A stretch of 64,000 bases of DNA. Source: Bacillota bacterium (GTDB lineage Bacteria > Bacillota > Sulfobacillia > RBS10-35 > Bu92). The position numbers and the translations under genes are program-made. The notes under the pieces are model-generated. The model made no database searches and was not told the DNA's origin. It saw only the letters and a list, made by a program, of their open reading frames with translations. Shown here in pieces: positions 39,969-48,597 of the stretch. Location of the stretch: assembly GCA_014896375.1 (NCBI GenBank), contig JADBKN010000008.1, positions 1 through 64,000 on the forward strand, written 5' to 3'. Position 1 is the first letter of the stretch; each line of letters begins with the position of its first letter.

Positions 39969-40664
39969 GTGGCCGGTACGATCACGCTGATCGGCGTTTC
40001 CAAGGTGTACCCGTCGCGCCGGCCGGCGCTGGTGGACGTCAACGTCCACATCGATAAGGGCGAGTTCGTGTTCCTCACCGGTTCCTCGGGCGCCGGCAAG
40101 ACGACGTTCATGCGGCTTCTCTATTGCGAGGAGCGCGCCACGGAAGGCCAGATCATCGTCAACGGGCGCGACCTCAACCGCATCCGCCCGCGCCACATCC
40201 CATATCTCAGGCGGCAGATCGGGGTCGTGTTCCAGGATTACCGGCTCCTGCCGGAGCGCACCATCTGGGAGAACGTCGCCTTCCCGCTCGTGGTCACGGA
40301 GTGGTCCCGCCGGGAGATCGAACGGCGCGTGCCGGCCGTGCTGGAGCTCGTGGGCCTGAGGGACCACGCGCAGTCCCTGCCGCGGGAGCTCTCCGGCGGG
40401 GAGCAGCAGCGCGCCGCCCTCGCGCGCGCCATCGCGCTCAATCCAAGCATCCTCCTAGCCGACGAGCCGACGGGCAATCTCGACCCGGCGAACGCCAACG
40501 CCATCATGGACCTCATGGAAGAGATCAACCGTATGGGGACGACGGTCGTCGTCGCCACGCATGCCGAGACCATCGTCAACCGCATGCGGCGGCGCGTCGT
40601 GCACCTGCACGCGGGGCGCGTCGTCAGCGACGAGGATCCCGGGAGGTACCGCCATGAGGCTTAG
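39969..40664 (+). CDS. ftsE: Cell division ABC ATPase FtsE
   Basis: ATPase of the FtsEX complex that controls peptidoglycan hydrolases across the membrane. The 231-residue product has Walker A GSSGAGKT (38-45), Q-loop FQDYRLLPERTIWENVAFPL typical of FtsE, signature LSGGEQQR and Walker B ILLADEPTGNLDP. GTG 39969 follows GAGCGAGG. Overlaps ftsX by 11 bases. Confidence 0.96.
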   Translation: MAGTITLIGVSKVYPSRRPALVDVNVHIDKGEFVFLTGSSGAGKTTFMRLLYCEERATEGQIIVNGRDLNRIRPRHIPYLRRQIGVVFQDYRLLPERTIWENVAFPLVVTEWSRREIERRVPAVLELVGLRDHAQSLPRELSGGEQQRAALARAIALNPSILLADEPTGNLDPANANAIMDLMEEINRMGTTVVVATHAETIVNRMRRRVVHLHAGRVVSDEDPGRYRHEA

Positions 40665-41544
40665 GACGTGGGGGTATTACCTGCGGGAGGCGTGGAAGGG
40701 CATCCGCGTGAACGGGCTGATGAGCCTCGCCTCCGCGAGCACTGTGGCCATCTCCCTTCTGGTGCTGGCCTTGACGCTCATCCTGGCCGTCAACCTGCAG
40801 CACATGACGGACGTGCTGGAGAGCCAGGTGCAGATCGTGGCCTATCTCCAGCCGGACTTCGATCGGCAGTGGAAGGACGAGCTCATCGCGAAGGCGCGCG
40901 CCATCCCGCATGTGGAGCGCGTCGCCTTCGTCACCAAGGAGGAGGGCTTGGCGCGGCTGCGGGAGCAGCTGGGCAGCGACGCGGAACTCTTGGCCGCCGC
41001 GGACGAGGTGGGCAACCCGCTGCCGGACGCGCTGGACGTGTGGGTGGATGACCCGAGCCACATCCCGGGCGTCGTCCAGGCGCTGCGGAGCATCGAAAGC
41101 GTCGACGCCGTCGACTACAAGCAGGATGTGGTGCAGCGCCTGACGACGCTCTCGGACGGCGTGCGCACGCTGGGCCTGGCCCTTGTGGCGATGCTCTCCG
41201 CGGCCACGCTCTTCATCATCTCCAACACCATCCGCCTCACCGTCTTCGCGCGGCGGCGCGAGGTGGCGATCATGAAGCTCGTGGGCGCGACGAACGGCTT
41301 CATCCGCTGGCCGTTCCTCCTGGAGGGGGCCATCCTGGGCCTCGCCGGCGCGCTCGCCGCGGCCGCCGCCGCCTGGTTCGGCTACGAGTGGTTCGTGCAG
41401 CGCGTCACCCAGGGCCTGCCGTTCGTGCCCATCATCCGCGCGCAGCCGTTCCTCGCCCGGCTCAGCGAGGTGCTGCTGCTTCTGGGCATGCTGCTCGGCG
41501 CGGCGGGCAGCGCGCTGTCGTTGCGGAGGTTCCTGAGGGTTTGA
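40654..41544 (+). CDS. ftsX: Cell division protein FtsX
   Basis: Membrane partner of FtsE. The 296-residue product has four membrane helices (about 20-45, 170-195, 220-245, 265-290) and a large extracellular loop between the first two (about 50-160) that contacts the hydrolase. ATG 40654 follows GGGAGG inside the end of ftsE. The extracellular M23 protein encoded next is the likely partner. Confidence 0.95.
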   Translation: MRLRTWGYYLREAWKGIRVNGLMSLASASTVAISLLVLALTLILAVNLQHMTDVLESQVQIVAYLQPDFDRQWKDELIAKARAIPHVERVAFVTKEEGLARLREQLGSDAELLAAADEVGNPLPDALDVWVDDPSHIPGVVQALRSIESVDAVDYKQDVVQRLTTLSDGVRTLGLALVAMLSAATLFIISNTIRLTVFARRREVAIMKLVGATNGFIRWPFLLEGAILGLAGALAAAAAAWFGYEWFVQRVTQGLPFVPIIRAQPFLARLSEVLLLLGMLLGAAGSALSLRRFLRV

Positions 41545-41567
41545 GCCGGCGGGAGGGAGGGCGCGGC

Positions 41568-42749
41568 GTGCGGGGCAAGCGCGGGCGTGCGTGGCTGGGC
41601 GTGCTTCTGGCGCTGGTCCTCGTCATGGGGGCGCCGGCGGCGCCGGCGCACGCGGGCGGGTCGCTCCTCGACCAGATCCGCCAGGCGCAGCAGCGGCTGG
41701 AGGAGCTGAAGCGGCAGATCCAGGAGAAGCAGCGCCAGCTCCAGCAGAACCGCAACCAGGCGAAGAGCCTCCTAAGGGAGATCGACCAGCTCGACCAGCA
41801 GCTCACGGCGACGCAGAAGAAGCTCGACGACCTCAACCGCCAGCTTCAGCAGACGGAGGCGGAGCTGCAAAAGACCACGCGCGACCTGCAACAGGCCGAG
41901 GCGGAGCTGCAGCGCCGGCAGGGGCTCGTCAACGACCGTCTCGTGGCCATGTACAAGGCCGGCAGCGTGAGCTACATCGAGGTGCTCCTGAGTTCGAAGA
42001 GCTTCAGCGACTTCGTCGAGCGCTGGGAGCTGCTCCGGCGGATCGCGGAAAACGACGCGCGGCTCATGCGCCAGACGCAGGCTTTGAGGGACGCCATCGC
42101 GGCCAAGAAAGAGCGAATCACGGAGCAGAAGAACCAGATCGCCGCGCTCAAGGCGCAGGTGGCGGCGACGAAAGCGACGCTCCAGTCCCAGGTGGCGGCG
42201 CGCCAGTCCAAGGTGGCGCAGCTCAACCGCGACGCCGAGGCCTACCGCCAGGCGCTGGATGAGCTTGAGGCCAGCTCCAAGCAGGTGACGCAACTCCTGC
42301 AGCACCTCCAGAGCGAGTTCCAGCGGCAGCGGACCGGTTTCGGCATGGCCTACCCGCTGGAAGGGGGGCCGTACCGTGTGACGAGTCCCTTCGGGCGGCG
42401 CTGGCACCCGATTCTCCACGAGTACCGCATGCACGACGGCGTCGACCTGGCCGCGCCGTACGGCACGAAGATCCTCGCCGCGGAGGACGGCCGCGTCGTC
42501 TACGCAGGGTGGATGGCCGGCTACGGCAACGCGACCGTCATCGACCACGGCGTCGTCAACGGGAAGTCGATCGCCACGCTCTACGGCCACCAGAGCGCGA
42601 TCTACGTCCATGCCGGGCAGATCGTGCACCGCGGGGATGCGATCGGCGCGGTCGGCAGCACGGGGCAGTCGACGGGCCCGCACTTGCACTTCGAGGTGCG
42701 CGTCAACGGCGTGCCGGTCGATCCGGCCGGATATGTGAACCTGCGTTGA
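41568..42749 (+). CDS. Coiled-coil murein hydrolase or activator, M23 family (EnvC-like)
   Basis: 393 residues: signal peptide ending in PAAPAHA (about 1-26), a long coiled coil (about 28-250) rich in Gln, Glu and Lys, and a C-terminal LytM/M23 domain with HDGVDLAAPYGT, LYGHQSAIYVHAGQ and GPHLHFEVRVNG. The zinc ligands appear intact, so it may be an active endopeptidase. GTG 41568 follows GGGAGGGAGG. The layout ftsE-ftsX-M23 is the standard FtsEX effector arrangement. Confidence 0.94.
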   Translation: MRGKRGRAWLGVLLALVLVMGAPAAPAHAGGSLLDQIRQAQQRLEELKRQIQEKQRQLQQNRNQAKSLLREIDQLDQQLTATQKKLDDLNRQLQQTEAELQKTTRDLQQAEAELQRRQGLVNDRLVAMYKAGSVSYIEVLLSSKSFSDFVERWELLRRIAENDARLMRQTQALRDAIAAKKERITEQKNQIAALKAQVAATKATLQSQVAARQSKVAQLNRDAEAYRQALDELEASSKQVTQLLQHLQSEFQRQRTGFGMAYPLEGGPYRVTSPFGRRWHPILHEYRMHDGVDLAAPYGTKILAAEDGRVVYAGWMAGYGNATVIDHGVVNGKSIATLYGHQSAIYVHAGQIVHRGDAIGAVGSTGQSTGPHLHFEVRVNGVPVDPAGYVNLR

Positions 42750-42755
42750 CGTACG

Positions 42756-42761
42756 TATAAT
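42756..42761 (+). promoter_or_regulatory. -10 element upstream of the ctp gene
   Basis: A perfect TATAAT at 42756-42761, shortly after the M23 stop codon, in a gap of 81 bases. No good -35 is visible. A GC-rich hairpin CCGCCC/GGGCGG followed by CTTT (about 42778-42804) lies between it and the start codon. Confidence 0.5.
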
Positions 42762-42830
42762 TGCATTCGGACCGCGCCCGCCCTCGGGGATCCGGGGGCG
42801 GCTTTGCACACGGAGAAGGGAAGTGCGCCG

Positions 42831-44195
42831 ATGGCCGCAGGGTCCGGCTTCGAAGGCGCGCCGCGGCCGCGCTGGCGGCGGTTCTTGGCCCCGGCGGCGC
42901 TCGTCGTGGCCACGGCTGTAGTCACCTACGCGGTGACGGACGCCGTCAACGGCTACATCTACACGCAGCGCATGAAGCGCCTGGGCGTGGCCGAGAAGAT
43001 CGTCAACACGCCGAATTTCGGCAAGCTTTTGGACGTCCTCAACCTCATCGAGGAGAACTACTACCAGAACCCCAAGGATCCCGAGGCCCACGGGCGCTCG
43101 GGGCCGCCGCCTCTGGACACGCTGATGGAGGGCGCCGTGGCCGGCGCCGTGGCGGCCCTGCACGACCCGTACTCCATGTACTTCGACGCCTCCGCGCTCA
43201 AGGACTTCAAGACGGAGACGAGCGGCCGCTACGCGGGCATCGGCGTGCTGGTGGAGCAGAAGGAGGGCTACACCATCGTGCTGCGGCCATTCCCGGGCAC
43301 GCCCGCGGCGGAGACGCCCTATGAGGGCGCGCCGCCCGGAGCGCCGAAGGGGCTGCAACCCGGGGACCGCATCGTCGCCGTGGACGGCAAGAACGTGGTG
43401 GACCAGGACGTGGCCGACGTGGCCGCGGCCATCAAGGGCCAGCCCGGCACGGAGGTGCGCATCACGGTTCTGCGCGCCACGCCGGACGGCGATGAGAAGC
43501 TCGACTTCGTCTTCCGCCGCGCCACCATCGAGGTGCCGCTCGTGGAGACGAAGATGCTCACGGGCTCCATCGGCTACATCGGGCTCAGCGAGTTCGACGA
43601 GGTGGCCGTGGACGAGTTTCGCCAGGGGCTTCAGAAGCTCCGCGACCAGGGCGCGAAGGCCATCGTGCTCGACCTGCGCAACAACCCGGGGGGCCTCCTG
43701 GACGTGGCCTCGTCCATCGCCGGCCAGCTCCTGCCGCCGGGCCCGCTGGCGTATGTCGTCGACCGCAGCGGCAAGACCCAGGTGTGGGAGACGAAGGGCG
43801 AAAGCGGCGGCCTCGGCCTGCCGATGGCGGTGCTCGTCAACGGCTACACGGCGAGCGCGGCGGAGATCCTCGCCGGCGCCATCCAGGACTACGGCGCGGG
43901 CACGATCATCGGCGAGCGCACCTTCGGCAAGGCCGTCGTGCAGCGCACGTACACCTATGACGACAACACCGGCGTCAAGCTGACGGTGGCGCAGTGGCTC
44001 ACCCCCAAGAAGCGCAGCTTCAACAAGACCGGGCTCACGCCGGACGTCGAGGTGAAGGAGCCGTCCGACGCGATCCAGGGCGACCTGGCCCGCGACCCGC
44101 AACTACAGCAGGCGGTGCGCACGCTGGCAGCGAAGCTCGGCGAGGCGGCGCCGGCCTTCCCGGCGCCGCCGGCCTCGCCCAAGCCGTCGCAGTGA
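42831..44195 (+). CDS. Carboxyl-terminal processing protease, S41 family
   Basis: 454 residues: N-terminal membrane anchor (about 19-40), helical region, PDZ domain (about 120-220) and S41 protease core. Catalytic Ser342 (NGYTASAAEIL) and Lys367 (ERTFGKAVVQ) are 25 apart, as in CtpA/CtpB. ATG 42831 follows GAGAAGGGAAG; a TTG at 42804 is in frame. In Bacillus ctpB lies near ftsEX and acts in SpoIVFA cleavage during sporulation; a wall-hydrolase role is equally possible here. Confidence 0.94.
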   Translation: MAAGSGFEGAPRPRWRRFLAPAALVVATAVVTYAVTDAVNGYIYTQRMKRLGVAEKIVNTPNFGKLLDVLNLIEENYYQNPKDPEAHGRSGPPPLDTLMEGAVAGAVAALHDPYSMYFDASALKDFKTETSGRYAGIGVLVEQKEGYTIVLRPFPGTPAAETPYEGAPPGAPKGLQPGDRIVAVDGKNVVDQDVADVAAAIKGQPGTEVRITVLRATPDGDEKLDFVFRRATIEVPLVETKMLTGSIGYIGLSEFDEVAVDEFRQGLQKLRDQGAKAIVLDLRNNPGGLLDVASSIAGQLLPPGPLAYVVDRSGKTQVWETKGESGGLGLPMAVLVNGYTASAAEILAGAIQDYGAGTIIGERTFGKAVVQRTYTYDDNTGVKLTVAQWLTPKKRSFNKTGLTPDVEVKEPSDAIQGDLARDPQLQQAVRTLAAKLGEAAPAFPAPPASPKPSQ

Positions 44196-45073
44196 GGCCG
44201 GGCACGGACGACGCCTACGCGGGAGGGATCGACGTGGAGGAGGCGGTGCGCGCCATCGAGCGCATCGTCGCCGAGGCCGGCGGACGATGGGGCATCGTGA
44301 TCGAGGAGCTGGGCGCGCCGGGCGGCGGGACGGCCGCCGGCGGCGCCTTCCGCTACGCGCTGAACGAGCACGACACGTTCTACGCCGCCTCGGTGATCAA
44401 GGTCCCGATCATGGCGGCGGCGTACGTGGCGGCGGACCGCGGCCGCTTCCGCTTCAGCGACCGCGTCATCCTGCGGCCGGAGGATCAGGTGCTGGGCAGC
44501 GGCGTGCTCCACGCGCTCACCCCGGGCACGGAGTGGACCGTGGCGGACCTCGTCACACTGATGATCATCGTCAGCGACAACACCGCGACGAACATGATCA
44601 TCGACCTCGTGGGCGCGGACCTCATCCGCGAGACCATGGCGCGCCACGGCATGGTGCGAAGCCGCTTCTACAACAAGCTCCAGGTCATCCCGGCGGAGCT
44701 CGAGGGCCGCAACACGATCACGGCCGCGGACGTGGTCGCGCTCTACCGCGCCATCGCGCGCGGCGAGGTCGTGTCCTGGGACGCGTGCCGGCGCATGGTG
44801 GAGACGCTGAAGCGGCAGCAGCTGACCCACGGGATCGGTGGGCTCCTGCCGGAGGCCGGCGACGAGCCCGTGGGGGCGCTGCCGCCCTGCGAGATCGCCA
44901 CGAAGAGCGGGTCCGTGACGGGGATCGTGCACGACACGGGCTTCGTGTTTCTCCCGGGGCGGAGCTTCGCGATGGCCTTCCTGAGCGAGGGCGTGCCGGA
45001 CGCCGGGCGCGCGCGGCGCGCGATCGCCGAGATGGCGCGCGCCGTGATCGACGCGGCGTCGGGCGCCGGCTAG
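44192..45073 (+). CDS. Serine hydrolase with class A beta-lactamase fold, no signal peptide
   Basis: 293 residues with the class A motifs in order: SVIK (Ser67-Lys70), SDN (128-130), an omega-loop-like AELEGRNTITAAD and KSGSV (238-242). No signal peptide or lipobox is present. GTG 44192 overlaps the protease stop, so translation is coupled and an upstream start would run back into ctp. It may be a cytoplasmic muropeptide or peptide hydrolase. True penicillinase activity is not implied. Confidence 0.88.
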   Translation: MRPGTDDAYAGGIDVEEAVRAIERIVAEAGGRWGIVIEELGAPGGGTAAGGAFRYALNEHDTFYAASVIKVPIMAAAYVAADRGRFRFSDRVILRPEDQVLGSGVLHALTPGTEWTVADLVTLMIIVSDNTATNMIIDLVGADLIRETMARHGMVRSRFYNKLQVIPAELEGRNTITAADVVALYRAIARGEVVSWDACRRMVETLKRQQLTHGIGGLLPEAGDEPVGALPPCEIATKSGSVTGIVHDTGFVFLPGRSFAMAFLSEGVPDAGRARRAIAEMARAVIDAASGAG

Positions 45074-45086
45074 CCGGCGGAGCGCC

Positions 45087-45357
45087 ATGGCCAAGTCGGA
45101 CCGGCTGCTGGCCGTCCTGTGGCTACTGCACGTTCGGCGGAAGCTGACGGCGCGCGAGCTTGCCGGGGCGCTGGAAGTCGACGTGCGGACCGTGTACCGG
45201 GACATCCAGTCGCTCAGCATGGCCGGCGTCCCGGTGATCGCCGAACCGGGGCCCGGCGGGGGCTACCGGCTGGCCGACGACTTCACGGCCGCGCCCCTGT
45301 ACTTCGCCCCCGATGAAGCCCGCGAGCTGTTCGTGGCCGCGCATCTGGCGCGCGCCA
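45087..45357 (+). pseudogene. YafY/WYL-type transcriptional regulator, 5' fragment
   Basis: Encodes the first ~90 residues of an HTH_11 plus WYL regulator: KSDRLLAVLWLLHVRRKLTA, the HTH ELAGALEVDVRTVYRDIQSL and GPGGGYRLADDF, then FAPDEARELFVAAHLARAT. The homology stops abruptly at about 45357. The frame continues to 45635 with Arg/Pro/His-rich nonsense. The WYL domain is missing. Confidence 0.75.
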
Positions 45358-45606
45358 CGCGACCCGACCGGCTATCTGACTCGACATCGCGTGCTCGCCA
45401 TCAGCCTGGCGGTCATGGCCATGTTCAGCGTCACGGGCGAGGCGGCGAACGTCGTCCTCGTCCCGTGGGTGGCCACCGTTCACCTGCACGGAAGCCCGGC
45501 CGTCCTCTCCGCGACATGGATCTGCTTCTCCCTCGGCGGGCTGCTGGCCACGATGACGCTGGGGTCGATGCGCAACCTCCGCCGCCGCGGGCCCTGGCCA
45601 CGCTGA
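45358..45606 (+). pseudogene. MFS transporter fragment fused to the broken regulator
   Basis: In a different frame from the regulator, 45358-45606 encodes RDPTGYLTRHRVLAISLAVM, then VTGEAANVVLVPWVATVHLH and SATWICFSLGGLLATMTLGS: a mid-protein piece of an MFS permease with two membrane helices and no start or end. It directly abuts the regulator fragment, which points to a deletion joining two genes. The sequence ends 46 bases before the convergent S66 gene. Confidence 0.65.
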
Positions 45607-45651
45607 CCGGTCGCGAGGTGCGCGCGCTCGACTAGCCGGCCGCCGGAAGCG

Positions 45652-46581
45652 TCAGGACACCGCCCGGTCCTCGATGCGGAGCCCCGACGCGTCTACGGAG
45701 GCGACGCAGCCGATGGGCAGCGTCACGTTGGGAACCATGTGCCCGAAGCCTTCCATTCGGAACACTGGGAGGCCGGACCGCGGGAGGGCGTTGTCCACCG
45801 CCCACGCCAGCCCCTCCTCGGGCGAGGGCCAGTCGGCGCAGCACCGTTCCAAGTGCCCGAACACGAGCGCCGCGGCACGTTCGATGCCGCCTGCCAAGCG
45901 CAGGTGGACGAGCCAGCGCATCAGGGCCACCGACGAGAGCCCGACCGCCTCGAGACACACGATGGCGCCGGTGGGGTCGGGCCAGTACGGCGTGCCGACA
46001 AGGTGCCCGATGCACGGGAGGTTACCCGCGATCAGCCGGCCCCGCGCCGAGCCCGGACGCAGGACCCGGACGGGCCCCGCCCAGTCGGGAAGCGGACCCG
46101 CCGGGGCCGCGCGCCCCGTCACCGCGAGGAAGTGCGGCGCCTCAAGCTGCGCGTCCTCCGTGGCAAAGCCTTCGAGGACGTGCGTGCCGTGGAACGTCAC
46201 GAGACCGGTGCGCGCGTGGATGGCGACGAGCAGGGTGCTGACGTCGCTCATGCCCATGAACACCTTGGGGTTGCGGCGGACAAGGTCGTAGTCCAGGCGG
46301 TCGACCAGCGCCGCGCACCCGAAGCCTCCGGTGGCGGCCACGATGGCGCGGACGTCCGGATCGGCCCAGGCGGAGTGCAAATCGCGCAGCCGTTCCTCCG
46401 CGCTTCCAGCCAGGGGCCCGTCCTGCAGGAAGCAGGTGCGGCCCATCCGGGTGCGGAAACCCAGCGCCTCAAGGCGACGCGCACCCTGCAACAGGTCTTC
46501 CTGGCACGTCGCGACCTGGTTCGACGGTGCGACGATCGCGATCAGGTCCCCGGGCTTCAACCGCGGCGGGCAGGATATCAT
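45652..46581 (-). CDS. S66-family serine carboxypeptidase (LD-carboxypeptidase/MccF-like)
   Basis: 309 residues. Shows KPGDLIAIVAPSN at the start, VAATGGFGCAALVDRLDYDL and the nucleophile region MGMSDVSTLL (in place of the usual GFSD), then CLEAV and FRMEGFGHMVPNVTLPIG with the Glu and His of the triad. Removes a D-amino acid from L,D-bonds in murein peptides or cleaves acyl-sulfamoyl nucleotides (MccF). ATG 46581. The choice between the two cannot be made here. It lies in a scarred accessory segment. Confidence 0.9.
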   Translation of the reverse strand: MISCPPRLKPGDLIAIVAPSNQVATCQEDLLQGARRLEALGFRTRMGRTCFLQDGPLAGSAEERLRDLHSAWADPDVRAIVAATGGFGCAALVDRLDYDLVRRNPKVFMGMSDVSTLLVAIHARTGLVTFHGTHVLEGFATEDAQLEAPHFLAVTGRAAPAGPLPDWAGPVRVLRPGSARGRLIAGNLPCIGHLVGTPYWPDPTGAIVCLEAVGLSSVALMRWLVHLRLAGGIERAAALVFGHLERCCADWPSPEEGLAWAVDNALPRSGLPVFRMEGFGHMVPNVTLPIGCVASVDASGLRIEDRAVS

Positions 46582-46624
46582 TGAAGAGCTGATCCTCCTC
46601 GAGCCGAAGGGGTGCTCGGAACGT

Positions 46625-47008
46625 TCAGTCCGCGGGCCGGGGTGGGAGTTGCACCCCGATCTCCGCCGACCAGGCCGCGAACTCGCCGACCACGTCGGCC
46701 TCCAGTTGCGCCGCGGCGTCGATCAGGTGGCCGAGGAGCCAGCCGAGGGCACACCGCATTTCCGCAAGGGTGCGCTCACGGTCTTCCGTTCCGAAGGGGA
46801 GCCCCTGGGACGCATGCTGAAGCTGCACCGCGCGGATGGCGAAGTGGCCGACGTCCCGGGTGAGCATGCCGGCGATGTCCAGCAGGCGGACTTCCAACGG
46901 CATGCGGCGGAAACGCTGCCAGTAGGTGGGGTCAACCGCATCGGGGACGGTCTGCGTCTGAAAGCGGTACAGTTCCGCCCAAGTGTATCCGTCATAGTCC
47001 GCGGGCAT
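46625..47008 (-). CDS. Hypothetical helical protein
   Basis: 127 residues, all-helical in appearance: YTWAELYRFQTQTVPDAVDP, then LDIAGMLTRDVGHFAIRAVQ and MRCALGWLLGHLIDAAAQLE. ATG 47008 follows GGGAAGG by 9 bases; ATG 47017 touches that site. The helical pattern weakly recalls MazG-like or DinB-like bundles, but no diagnostic metal motif is visible, so no function is given. Lies 43 bases from the S66 gene on the same strand. Confidence 0.6.
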   Translation of the reverse strand: MPADYDGYTWAELYRFQTQTVPDAVDPTYWQRFRRMPLEVRLLDIAGMLTRDVGHFAIRAVQLQHASQGLPFGTEDRERTLAEMRCALGWLLGHLIDAAAQLEADVVGEFAAWSAEIGVQLPPRPAD

Positions 47009-47125
47009 GGGCGACATCCTTCCCGAACACGCGTTCTTCAAACACATGTTCGACCATTGGGTGGCCAAACCCTTCCAGTGGCCGGCCGCGTGTCGAGCGA
47101 CATCGCCAAGCAGAACGACCTGCTG

Positions 47126-48511
47126 TCAATGAAGGCCGAGCATCATCCGCGCGACCGTGAAGTAGATGAACAGCCCCGTGCCGTCGACCAGCGTGGCGAT
47201 GAGCGGGCCCGACACGACCGCCGGGTCGACGCCCAGGCGATGCAGCACGAGCGGCAGGAACGCCCCGACGAGCGAGGCCCAGATCACGATGAAGAGGGCG
47301 CTTGTGGCGACGACGACGCCGAGATGGGGTCCGACGCCGACGATGAGCGCGCGGACGAAGCCGGCCGCGCCCATCGCCAGGCCGAGCAGGATGCCGGTGG
47401 CCGCTTCCCGCAGGATCACGCGGAAGAGGTCGCGGAACGTGACCTCGTGCACGGCCAAAGCGCGTACGAGCGTGGCGACCGTCTGCGAGCCGGTGTTGCC
47501 GCCCGTCCCGACGAGCAAGGGGACGAAGAACGCGAGCGCCACGTCGGCGGAGAGCGTCGTCTCGAAGTGCTTGAGCACCGTCGTCGTGTAGGCTTCAGCC
47601 ACAAAGAGCACCAAAAGCCAACCCACGCGCTTCCGGAAGAGGTCCTGCACCGGCGTCCGGAAGTACGACTCCGTCAGTGGCTGGCTGCCGCCCAGCTTCT
47701 GAATGTCTTCCGACGCCTCGTCGCGGATGACGTCGACGACGTCGTCGACGGTGATGATGCCGACGAGCCGGTCCTCGTCGTCGACGACGGGCAGCGCCAC
47801 GAAGTCGTACTTGGACAGGAGCCGCGCGGCCTCTTCCTGGTCGTCCAGCGCGTAGGCCGCGATCACGTCGCGGTTCGCGACGTCCGCCAGGCGCGCATTC
47901 GGGTCCGCGAGGAAGATCTCCCGCAGCGACACGACGCCCGTCAAGCGGCCGCGCGCGTCCAGCACGTACACGTAGGAGAGCGTCTCCGCCTCCCGGGCCA
48001 CCTTGCGGATGTGGCGCAGGGTCTGGTCGACGGTCCAGTTCTCCCGTGCGGCGACGTAGTCGACGGCCGCGAGGCTGCCCGCGGTGTTCGGCGGGAAGGT
48101 CATGAGGCGGTCGATCTGCTCCCGGTACTCGGACGGCAGCCAGCCGAGGAGCTTCGCCGCCTGGTTCGGGTGCACGGCGAGGAGCAGGTCGACGACGACG
48201 TCGCTCGACATCTCAAGGAGCAGCTCCGAGCCGACGTCCGGGCTGAGCTGGTGGAGGAGCTGGTACTGCTCGACCGGCTCCAGGTACTCTAGGGCCGCCG
48301 CGGCGTAGTCCCGCGGCAGGAGAGGGATCAGCGCGAGCTGCTCGTACGGGTGCAGCTCACGTAGGAGTTCGGCGAAGTCGTAGGGCTGCAGCGAGCGCAC
48401 GCGCTCCAGCCAGGCCGTCCCGCCGGCCGCCGGGCCGCCCGGGGCGTTGAGATGCCCGCGGATCGTCTCCAGGAGCTCTTCGCGATCCGTCGCTTCCACG
48501 CATGCCACCAC
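47126..48511 (-). CDS. mgtE: Magnesium transporter MgtE
   Basis: Mg2+-gated Mg2+ channel. The 461-residue product has the N domain (helical repeats, [18 protein letters not shown]), two CBS domains (about 140-265; [20 protein letters not shown]) and five C-terminal membrane helices with [18 protein letters not shown], the MgtE pore motif. GTG 48511 with GGAAGGCGG upstream; GTG 48508 is equally possible. Divergent from uvrB with 92 bases between; no room for an M-box riboswitch. Confidence 0.95.
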   Translation of the reverse strand: MVACVEATDREELLETIRGHLNAPGGPAAGGTAWLERVRSLQPYDFAELLRELHPYEQLALIPLLPRDYAAAALEYLEPVEQYQLLHQLSPDVGSELLLEMSSDVVVDLLLAVHPNQAAKLLGWLPSEYREQIDRLMTFPPNTAGSLAAVDYVAARENWTVDQTLRHIRKVAREAETLSYVYVLDARGRLTGVVSLREIFLADPNARLADVANRDVIAAYALDDQEEAARLLSKYDFVALPVVDDEDRLVGIITVDDVVDVIRDEASEDIQKLGGSQPLTESYFRTPVQDLFRKRVGWLLVLFVAEAYTTTVLKHFETTLSADVALAFFVPLLVGTGGNTGSQTVATLVRALAVHEVTFRDLFRVILREAATGILLGLAMGAAGFVRALIVGVGPHLGVVVATSALFIVIWASLVGAFLPLVLHRLGVDPAVVSGPLIATLVDGTGLFIYFTVARMMLGLH

Positions 48512-48591
48512 CCGCCGCCTTCCGATGCTTGCGCCGCCTCACACTCCCTCATAGTAGCCGGGGCGCCGTGCTTCCGCCAGCAGCGGGGCTC

Positions 48592-48597
48592 TATAAT
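48592..48597 (+). promoter_or_regulatory. -10 element of uvrB
   Basis: A perfect TATAAT at 48592-48597. With normal spacing, transcription would begin at or within a base or two of the ATG at 48604, so the uvrB message is probably leaderless. The -35 is weak. Confidence 0.6.

Noticed and set aside
47009-47125. Possible short plus-strand gene remnant (GDILPEHAFFKHMFDHW)
   Set aside because: Only about 40 codons, overlaps the leader of the minus-strand hypothetical gene, and no homologue comes to mind.
46331-48292. 653-codon plus-strand frame opposite mgtE and its neighbours
   Set aside because: Crosses three good minus-strand genes and has shadow composition.
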